Origin: an uncultured Campylobacter sp.
Lineage (GTDB): Bacteria; Campylobacterota; Campylobacteria; Campylobacterales; Campylobacteraceae
Length of the DNA stretch: 48,422 nucleotides
NCBI RefSeq assembly: GCF_944323605.1
Contig: NZ_CALUTC010000012.1
Coordinates: 1-48,422, forward strand
Reading direction: 5' to 3'
Shown here piece after piece: positions 42,988-48,422 of this stretch (position 1 is its first letter; every line of letters begins with the position of its first letter). The notes beneath the pieces are model-generated. The model was not told the origin of the DNA. It searched no databases and saw nothing but the letters and a program-made list of their open reading frames with translations. The position numbers were made by a program, and so were the translations under genes.

Positions 42988-43755
42988 ATGATAGAGATAA
43001 AAAGTGCTTTTGATATTGAAAAATTAAGAGAAGCAAATAAAATAGTATCTTTGACTCTAGATTTTTTAGAGGATAATATTATAGCTGGTATGAGTTTAAA
43101 GCAAATCAGTGATATGGCTGAAGATTTTATATTAAAACAGGGTGCAAAACCTTCTTTTAAGGGTCTTTACGGCTTTAATGGTGCTATTTGCACCTCTTTA
43201 AATTCCGTTTGCATACACGGAACTCCAGATGATACTAAAATAAAAGAAGGCGATATATTAGGGCTTGATGTTGGAACTTTTAAAGATGGTTTTTATGGAG
43301 ATGCTGCAAGAACTATAGCTATAGGAAAAATTTCAAACACAGATGAAGCTTTAATATCTTGTGCAAAAGATGCGCTTTATTATGCTATCGATATTATAAA
43401 GGTTGGTATGCGTTTTAAAGAGCTTTCAAAAGCAATAGAAGAATTTATAACAAAAAGAGGCTTTGTTCCATTGAAAGGTTACTGCGGACACGGTATAGGT
43501 AAAAAGCCACACTGTGAGCCTGAAATTCCAAACTACTTGGAGCCGGGAATTAATATTAAAAGTGGTGAAAAAATAAAAAATGGTATGGTTTTTTGTGTAG
43601 AGCCTATGATATGCCAAAAAGATGGGACTCCAATCCATCTTAATGGAAACTGGGATGTTGCTAGTGTAGATGGGCTAAACACAGCACATTATGAACATTG
43701 CCTAGCTATAGTGAATTCAAAAGCAGAAATTTTATCTAGCTCACATCCACTCTAG
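42988..43755 (+). CDS. map: Methionine aminopeptidase, type I
   Basis: Map removes the initiator Met from nascent proteins. The five metal ligands are recognisable: Asp in LGLDVGTFKDGFYGDAART (two Asp), His in GYCGHGIGKKPHCEPEI, Glu in FCVEPM and Glu in YEHCLAI (TAHYEHCLAIV). The length of 255 residues is standard. RBS AGGAAATATTTT. The 3' end overlaps the convergent radA by 15 bases. In C. jejuni map lies near secY; here it follows an SprA-related gene. Confidence 0.96.
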   Translation: MIEIKSAFDIEKLREANKIVSLTLDFLEDNIIAGMSLKQISDMAEDFILKQGAKPSFKGLYGFNGAICTSLNSVCIHGTPDDTKIKEGDILGLDVGTFKDGFYGDAARTIAIGKISNTDEALISCAKDALYYAIDIIKVGMRFKELSKAIEEFITKRGFVPLKGYCGHGIGKKPHCEPEIPNYLEPGINIKSGEKIKNGMVFCVEPMICQKDGTPIHLNGNWDVASVDGLNTAHYEHCLAIVNSKAEILSSSHPL

Positions 43756-45075
43756 CATTTGAGCTAATTCTGTGCTAATAAAGCATTTTATTCCTCCAGC
43801 TTCCATAGTTTTGCTTGGCACTACAGCATTTTTAAATTTTTGCATCTTTGCTTCTTTTAAACGTGTATCAAGATTGAATACTTCCCTTATTTCTCCATTT
43901 AAACTAAGCTCCCCTATAAAAATAGTTTCTTTGCTTAGTGGTCTATTTTTAAAGCTAGAAATTATAGCAGCAACCACCGCTAAATCAGCAGCAGTTTCAT
44001 TTATCTTAACTCCTCCGCTTACATTTATGAATACATCAAAATGCCCCAAAGCTATTCCAAGTTTTTTTTCAAGCAGGGCTAAAAGCATATCTAATCTATT
44101 TCTATCATAGCCTGTGCTAGATCTTTTTGGGTAAGAACTTTCGCATACTAGAGCTTGAATTTCCACAATCAAAGCTCTAGAACCCTCCATAACTACTGTT
44201 AAAGCTGAACCCGAAGTTATTTTGCCCTTGCTAAAAAATTTTGAAGCTATATTTTTTGCACTAACAAGCCCCTTAGAGCTCATTTCAAAAATTCCTACTT
44301 CACTAGTGCTACCAAAACGGTTTTTAAAGCCTCTTAGTAGTCTTAATTCCTTATCTATATCTCCTTCAAAATACAGCACTACATCAACCATATGTTCAAG
44401 CACTCTAGGTCCTGCTATGGCACCGTCTTTTGTAATGTGCCCTATTATGAAAGTGCTTATATTATTAGCTTTGCTTAATTTCATAAGTTCAAAAGTAAGT
44501 TCTCTTACTTGAGAAACGCTACCAGCTGCTGAATTTATCTTTTCTGAATACATTGTTTGAATAGAGTCTATTATCAAAATTTCGTATTTTTGTTTTTGCA
44601 ATTCTTCTATTACATTTTCTAAGCATAGCTCGGATAGTAAAAATAAATTTTTAGAATTCGCTTCAAGTCTATTTGCTCTTAGTTTTATTTGACTTTTACT
44701 CTCTTCTGCACTTACGTATAAAACTTTGTGCGAATTTTTAGCTAAATTTGAAGCTATTTTTAGTAATAAGGTAGATTTTCCAACACCAGGACTTCCACCA
44801 ATAAGCACCAAAGAGCCTAATACAAGCCCACCTCCTAAAACTAAATTCAACTCATCGTCTAAAGTATCAAGTCTTTGATAGCTTTCAATTTCTACATCTT
44901 CTATACATACAGCATTTGATTTGGAATTTATATTTATGTGATTTGCTAGTTTATAATCTTGTTCTTTTATTTCTAAAAAACTATCCCACGCATTACATTC
45001 AGGGCATTTTCCTAGCCATTTATTGCTAGTTTTTCCACAGGTTTGACATTCAAAGATATTTTTATTTTTTGCCAT
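43741..45075 (-). CDS. radA: DNA repair protein RadA
   Basis: RadA is a RecA-like branch-migration helicase. The N-terminal zinc finger is CQTCGKTSNKWLGKCPEC (residues 10-27), Walker A is GGSPGVGKST (about 92-101), and Walker B is ILIIDSIQT. The RadA-specific KNRFG motif stands in RGFKNRFGSTSEVG around residue 250, and a Lon-like C-terminal domain follows. 444 residues. GAAAGGAAAA precedes the ATG. Divergent from the nitrilase gene, with about 160 AT-rich bases between. Confidence 0.95.
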   Translation of the reverse strand: MAKNKNIFECQTCGKTSNKWLGKCPECNAWDSFLEIKEQDYKLANHININSKSNAVCIEDVEIESYQRLDTLDDELNLVLGGGLVLGSLVLIGGSPGVGKSTLLLKIASNLAKNSHKVLYVSAEESKSQIKLRANRLEANSKNLFLLSELCLENVIEELQKQKYEILIIDSIQTMYSEKINSAAGSVSQVRELTFELMKLSKANNISTFIIGHITKDGAIAGPRVLEHMVDVVLYFEGDIDKELRLLRGFKNRFGSTSEVGIFEMSSKGLVSAKNIASKFFSKGKITSGSALTVVMEGSRALIVEIQALVCESSYPKRSSTGYDRNRLDMLLALLEKKLGIALGHFDVFINVSGGVKINETAADLAVVAAIISSFKNRPLSKETIFIGELSLNGEIREVFNLDTRLKEAKMQKFKNAVVPSKTMEAGGIKCFISTELAQMLEWM

Positions 45076-45211
45076 TTTTTCCTTTCTTATGAATTATATT
45101 AAGTATATAATTTTAAAGTTTATGAACTAAATTTTAGTTTCAAAAATACTCATTTTGTTTAAAATATATTAATTTTTTTTAAAAACAGTGCATAGAGAAT
45201 TATATTTTTAT

Positions 45212-45217
45212 TATAAT
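45212..45217 (+). promoter_or_regulatory. -10 box (TATAAT) of the amidase/imidase cluster
   Basis: TATAAT 21 bases before the nitrilase ATG, in strongly A/T-phased sequence. It gives one promoter for four tightly packed genes. The rest of the 162-base gap shows no further structure that I can name. Confidence 0.55.
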
Positions 45218-45237
45218 GAAAATAAAAAGGTGATTTT

Positions 45238-46050
45238 ATGCATCTTAGTCTTGCCTTAATCCAGTTTTCTCCCAAGTCTTACGACATAAAGCATAATGTA
45301 AAAAAAGCCATTTCTTTAGCTAAAAAGGCTGTGAAAAAAGGTGCGGAGCTTATAGTTTTGCCTGAACTTTTTGATAGCGGTTACTGCGTTGAGGATAAGG
45401 ATAAAGATTTTGCTATAAATTTTGATGAAACTAGCTACACAGTTGATAAATTAAAAGAATTTTGCAAAGAAAATAATGTTTATATAGTAGCCTCATCTAT
45501 ACAAAAAGAAAAAGCAAAGCTTTATGACAGTGCTTATATTGTTTCAAAAGATGGAATTTTATATATTTATAAAAAAACACATCTTTGGGGAAACGAAAAG
45601 AAGAGATTTAAAAATGGGGATAGTTTTAATGTTTTTGAGCTTCATTTTAAAGATTTTTCTGTAAAGTTAGGCATTGGAATTTGCTATGAAATAGGCTTTG
45701 GTGAGATAGCTAGAGAATTTGCTTTAAAGGGTGCTAAAATTCTTATCTACCCTTCTGCTTTTGGCAAAAAACGACTTTATGCTTGGGATTTAGCAAGCAA
45801 AGCCAGAGCACTTGAAAATGGAGCTTTTGTTTTGGCTTGTAATAGAAGTGGCAAAGAGCTTAGCAAATTAAACGGCGAAGTTTTAAGCTTTGCTGGGCAT
45901 TCTAGAATCATAAATCCTAAAGGAAAAATTCTCAAAGAGATAAAAACTAAAAACGGAATTTGTGTTGCAAATATCGATTTAAACGAAGTTGATTTGCAAA
46001 GAGAGACTATACCTTATTTAAAAGATTTAAATTTGAGCTTATTTAATTAA
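45238..46050 (+). CDS. Carbon-nitrogen hydrolase (nitrilase superfamily amidase)
   Basis: A 270-residue amidase-type enzyme with the superfamily catalytic set: Glu43 in [11 protein letters not shown], Lys113 in YIYKKTHLW, and Cys149 in [30 protein letters not shown] is the usual second strand region. The substrate is not fixed by sequence. Omega-amidase, carbamoyl-amine or half-amide hydrolase activity are all possible. The neighbours, especially the imide-hydrolase homologue eleven bases downstream, make a half-amidase (imide ring opened first, amide removed second) the most attractive guess. Confidence 0.88.
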   Translation: MHLSLALIQFSPKSYDIKHNVKKAISLAKKAVKKGAELIVLPELFDSGYCVEDKDKDFAINFDETSYTVDKLKEFCKENNVYIVASSIQKEKAKLYDSAYIVSKDGILYIYKKTHLWGNEKKRFKNGDSFNVFELHFKDFSVKLGIGICYEIGFGEIAREFALKGAKILIYPSAFGKKRLYAWDLASKARALENGAFVLACNRSGKELSKLNGEVLSFAGHSRIINPKGKILKEIKTKNGICVANIDLNEVDLQRETIPYLKDLNLSLFN

Positions 46051-46060
46051 AGGAGATTTT

Positions 46061-46942
46061 ATGGCAAAAGAAATTTTAGTTGCTTATGGCGTAGATATAG
46101 ATGCGGTTGCTGGTTGGCTTGGTTCTTATGGTGGCGAGGATTCCCCTGATGATATTTCAAGAGGGCTTTTTGCTGGAGAGGTTGGAATTCCTAGACTTTT
46201 AAATTTGTTTAAAAAGTATAAACTACCTTCTACTTGGTTTGCACCCGGACATTCTATAGAGACCTTTCCTGAACAAATGAAAATGATAGTAGATGCAGGT
46301 TGCGAGATAGGAGCACACGGATATTCACACGAAAATCCTATAGCTATGACAGCTAAACAAGAAGAAGATGTTTTGCTTAAAAATATCGAGCTTATAAAGG
46401 ATTTAACGGGCAAAAAACCAAGCGGTTATGTAGCACCTTGGTGGGAATTTTCAAATATAACAAATGAGCTTTTGCTAAAGCACGGCATAAAATACGACCA
46501 CTCTTTAATGCATAACGATTTCACTCCGTATTATGTGAGAGTAGGGGACAAATGGACAAAGATTGATTATAGTTTAGAGGCTAAGGATTGGATGAAGCCT
46601 TTGATAAGAGGGCAAGAAACAGATTTGGTAGAGATACCGGCTAATTGGTATTTAGATGATTTGCCACCTATGATGTTTATCAAAAAATCTCCAAATAGTT
46701 TCGGCTTTGTCTCTCCTAGAGATATAGGGCAAATGTGGATAGATCAGTTTGATTGGGTTTATGAAAATATGGACTATGCTATCTTTGCTATGACTATACA
46801 CCCTGATGTAAGTGGTCGTCCTCAAGTTTTGCTTATGCATCAAAGGATAATAGAGCATATCAACAAGCACGAAGGTGTGCGTTGGGTAACCTTAAATGAA
46901 ATGGCTGATGATTTTCTAAAAAGATGTCCTAGGAAAAAATAA
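46061..46942 (+). CDS. Polysaccharide-deacetylase-fold metalloenzyme (HpPgdA/cyclic imide hydrolase type)
   Basis: A NodB-fold metal hydrolase of 293 residues, close to H. pylori HP0310 (PgdA) and to cyclic imide hydrolases. The metal ligands match HP0310: Asp14 (VDIDAVAG), His86 and His90 (GAHGYSHE). [19 protein letters not shown] and [12 protein letters not shown] are the subfamily hallmarks. There is no signal peptide, which is hard to reconcile with action on periplasmic peptidoglycan and fits a cytoplasmic imide, ureide or allantoin-like substrate better. RBS AAAGGAG. The next start follows its stop codon directly. Confidence 0.85.
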   Translation: MAKEILVAYGVDIDAVAGWLGSYGGEDSPDDISRGLFAGEVGIPRLLNLFKKYKLPSTWFAPGHSIETFPEQMKMIVDAGCEIGAHGYSHENPIAMTAKQEEDVLLKNIELIKDLTGKKPSGYVAPWWEFSNITNELLLKHGIKYDHSLMHNDFTPYYVRVGDKWTKIDYSLEAKDWMKPLIRGQETDLVEIPANWYLDDLPPMMFIKKSPNSFGFVSPRDIGQMWIDQFDWVYENMDYAIFAMTIHPDVSGRPQVLLMHQRIIEHINKHEGVRWVTLNEMADDFLKRCPRKK

Positions 46943-47278
46943 ATGTGTGTATTGTGTGGAGAGATGATAAGCTCTTTTCACTGGAGCGATCTTTCTTTTG
47001 ATGAGCAAGGTGCTAATTTAAGTGCCTTGCAAGAACAAAGAGAAAGAATGAGAGCCAGACTAAAAAGAGTAAAAATTTTAAATGAAATTTTATCCTTTTA
47101 TAGGCTTAATATCAAAGAATGGCAGGGTTCTAAATTTATTCTTAGTAATATGCTTGGCAAAAGTTTAATAGTGAATGATTTAGGCGATTTGTGGCAAAAA
47201 GTGCAAGAGTTAAGTAAAAAAGAAGTAGATATATTAGATAAGAATTTTATAAAATTTATGCAGGATAAAAATGGCTAA
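46943..47278 (+). CDS. Small CxxC protein, conserved partner of the imidase/CobW cluster
   Basis: The product has 111 residues, opening MCVLCGEMISSFHWSDLSFD with a CxxC at 2-5. An Arg-rich helix (REQRERMRARLKRVKILNEIL) and IKEWQGSKFILSNMLGKS follow. I recall similar short proteins beside CobW-type GTPases and deacetylase-fold hydrolases in other bacteria, but know of no studied member. The start abuts the upstream stop and the end overlaps cobW by eight bases, so it is fully embedded in the operon. The Cys pair, a His and an acidic patch near the N-terminus would suit metal handling; that is inference. Confidence 0.7.
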   Translation: MCVLCGEMISSFHWSDLSFDEQGANLSALQEQRERMRARLKRVKILNEILSFYRLNIKEWQGSKFILSNMLGKSLIVNDLGDLWQKVQELSKKEVDILDKNFIKFMQDKNG

Positions 47279-48227
47279 GATAGCCATAAATATAATAACT
47301 GGTTTTTTAGGCAGTGGAAAAACAACCTTTTTAAGCGAAATTTTACAAAACAACAAAGAAAATACAGCCCTTTTGGTAAATGAATTTGGAGAAAGTGGGC
47401 TTGATAATAGCATTTTATCCTCGTTTTTTATAGAGGAAGAAACGATTTTGCTTAATCACGGCTGCATTTGTTGCAACAAAAGGCAAGATTTAATAGACAA
47501 ACTGAAAGAAATTTTAAATATTTATCACAAAAATTCAAAAAAATTAGATAGAGTCGTTATAGAAACTACAGGTCTTGCTACTATAGAACCCATACTTTTT
47601 ACTATCTTAAGCGATACTTTTTTGCAAAACCATTTTTTTGTAAATTCTGTTTTTACTTGCGTTGATTCTATAAATGCTATGGCACAGATTAATGAAAACG
47701 AGGAGAGTGTTAATCAGATTATTAGCAGTGATGTTTTGATAATAACAAAAGATGATTTAAATAGCAATACTTCAGAGCTCAAAGAAAAATTATTTTCCTT
47801 AAATAAATCTGCAAAAATTTATCTAAAATCAGAATTTTGCTTAGATGAGTTTTTTAAACATAGACAGGAGATAAAATTTTATGAAACTAATCTTAAATCT
47901 TATAAACATAATGAAAATATACAAAGTTTGTCTATAAGCTTTGAAGGTGAGCTTGAATGGAGTGCGTTTGGTATCTGGCTTTCAATGCTTTTGTATAAAT
48001 ATGGAGATAAAATTTTAAGAGTAAAAGGGCTTTTAAATGCTCACAAAGATTATTTTATCAGCGTCAATGGAGTTAGACACATAGTTTATCCGCCGGTGCA
48101 TATAAAAAAGACAAAAAACAGTTCTGCTTCAACTCTAGTTTTTATAAGCAAGTCTTTTGATTTAAATAAGGTGATTTTGTCCTTACAAGCTTTTTCTCAT
48201 CTTTTAAAAATAAAAATAAAGCCTTAG
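47271..48227 (+). CDS. CobW/G3E-family GTPase (probable metallochaperone)
   Basis: G3E GTPases insert or traffic metals. The P-loop is TGFLGSGKTTF (residues 10-20), the metal-binding GCICC is at 64-68 (CxCC), the switch/G3 Glu is in RVVIETTGL, and ITKDDL gives the NKxD-like base motif (TKDD, altered). The C-terminal CobW domain begins about residue 215 (SLSISFEGELEWSAFGIWLS) and lacks a His-rich stretch. 318 residues. As the last gene of the cluster it probably loads metal into the deacetylase-fold hydrolase. Confidence 0.88.
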   Translation: MAKIAINIITGFLGSGKTTFLSEILQNNKENTALLVNEFGESGLDNSILSSFFIEEETILLNHGCICCNKRQDLIDKLKEILNIYHKNSKKLDRVVIETTGLATIEPILFTILSDTFLQNHFFVNSVFTCVDSINAMAQINENEESVNQIISSDVLIITKDDLNSNTSELKEKLFSLNKSAKIYLKSEFCLDEFFKHRQEIKFYETNLKSYKHNENIQSLSISFEGELEWSAFGIWLSMLLYKYGDKILRVKGLLNAHKDYFISVNGVRHIVYPPVHIKKTKNSSASTLVFISKSFDLNKVILSLQAFSHLLKIKIKP

Positions 48228-48351
48228 TTTATTCAAAACGTGCGATATTTTTATCATTAAGTCATTTATAACTTCATCAAAGATTAACCCTTCCCAACTT
48301 CCCTCTCTACCCTAATTTATACTTTAAACTTTTTTAAAAACTTTTTTTATC

Positions 48352-48420
48352 CTACGCACATCTTTCATAAATCTTATATATTTCAATGCCCCCCCCCCGT
48401 TTCATATTTTCTATCAAAGC
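48352..48420 (-). CDS. 3' end of a gene entering from the right edge, interrupted by a poly-G tract
   Basis: On the minus strand one frame is open from the edge through the G10 tract: ALIENMKRGGIEIYKIYERC, then A and a TAG at 48354. In a second frame the upstream part (SFDRKYET) reaches TGA soon after the tract, but with eleven Gs it would continue ALKYIRFMKDVRRIKKVFKK to a TAA at 48324. Too little is visible to decide which is real or to name the protein. Confidence 0.35.
   Translation of the reverse strand, partial: ALIENMKRGGGIEIYKIYERCA
48389..48398 (-). repeat. Homopolymeric C10 (G10 on minus strand) tract at the right edge
   Basis: This is the third run of exactly ten G/C in the window. 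It lies 26 bases before the window end, within what looks like the 3' end of a minus-strand coding region, and about 160 bases after the CobW gene stop. Its length decides between two C-termini. Confidence 0.75.
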
Positions 48421-48422
48421 TT

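Noticed and set aside
1..48422. CRISPR array, tRNA, rRNA, insertion sequence or prophage
   Set aside because: I saw no regularly spaced repeats, no tRNA cloverleaf with a CCA-type end in the gaps, no rRNA sequence, and no transposase, integrase or phage structural protein.

Overview
The window is a stretch of AT-rich chromosome from an epsilonproteobacterium (Campylobacterota), almost certainly a Campylobacter. The basis is the base composition, the close packing of genes with ATGA/TGATG overlaps, AAGGA-type ribosome binding sites, near-consensus TATAAT boxes without clear -35 elements, and blocks whose gene order I recall from Campylobacter jejuni: bioC-bioG-bioF/bioA, mobA-pldA, NFACT-cdsA-dxr-pgp1-tsaD-ctsG, infA-rpmJ-rpsM-rpsK-rpsD-rpoA-rplQ, exbB-exbD-tonB, queE-queD-...-rsmE-...-rpmE, and yceI/HIT. 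The species cannot be fixed by eye. The blocks are joined in an order different from the one I recall for C. jejuni, so several rearrangement joints lie inside the window.

Layout. 0-3 kb: a partial gene at the edge, a small secreted protein, rarA and a DUF945-like anchored protein, all on the minus strand. 3-6.2 kb: a TorA-like molybdoenzyme and its monohaem cytochrome c, each with a one-base deficit in an A6 run. 6.3-7.6 kb: trmL, a tiny membrane protein and a DJ-1 family protein. 7.6-11.4 kb: biotin synthesis (bioF-bioG-bioC divergent from bioA). 11.4-13.1 kb: recO and obgE. 13.2-14.7 kb: argC and a GNAT acetyltransferase. 14.8-16.9 kb: a foreign-looking type II restriction-modification pair whose cytosine methyltransferase contains a G10 tract. 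17-18.9 kb: one long flagellin gene behind a sigma-54 promoter. 18.9-26.8 kb: pldA and mobA, then the NFACT/cdsA/dxr/pgp1/tsaD/ctsG operon. 26.8-27.5 kb: an outer membrane barrel protein with a second G10 tract in its promoter. 27.6-30.9 kb: the ribosomal protein/rpoA operon. 30.9-32.4 kb: tonB-exbD-exbB. 32.5-36.7 kb: an eight-gene operon for queuosine precursor steps, rRNA methylation, L31 and small lipoproteins. 36.7-40.2 kb: a quinone reductase-like flavoprotein, an ABC-F ATPase, a frame-broken small secreted protein and unknowns. 40.3-45.1 kb: a degenerate GGDEF-like membrane protein, yceI, HIT, an SprA-related protein, map and radA. 45.2-48.2 kb: a nitrilase-family amidase, a PgdA/cyclic-imide-hydrolase homologue, a small CxxC protein and a CobW GTPase. 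At the right edge a third G10/C10 tract lies in the end of a minus-strand gene.

Three points stand out. First, there are three homopolymeric G/C tracts of exactly ten bases: one inside a methyltransferase gene that is ATGA-coupled to its restriction enzyme, one next to a -10 box, and one at the edge gene. All are classic Campylobacter phase-variation architecture. Second, the amidase/imidase/CxxC/CobW cluster looks like a self-contained metal-dependent imide or amide degradation module. Third, three loci (torA, torC and the 39.2-39.6 kb gene) carry four frame breaks, each restored by adding one base to a short homopolymer. This points to systematic homopolymer under-calling or to real slippage. 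I saw no tRNA, rRNA, CRISPR array, insertion sequence or replication origin.
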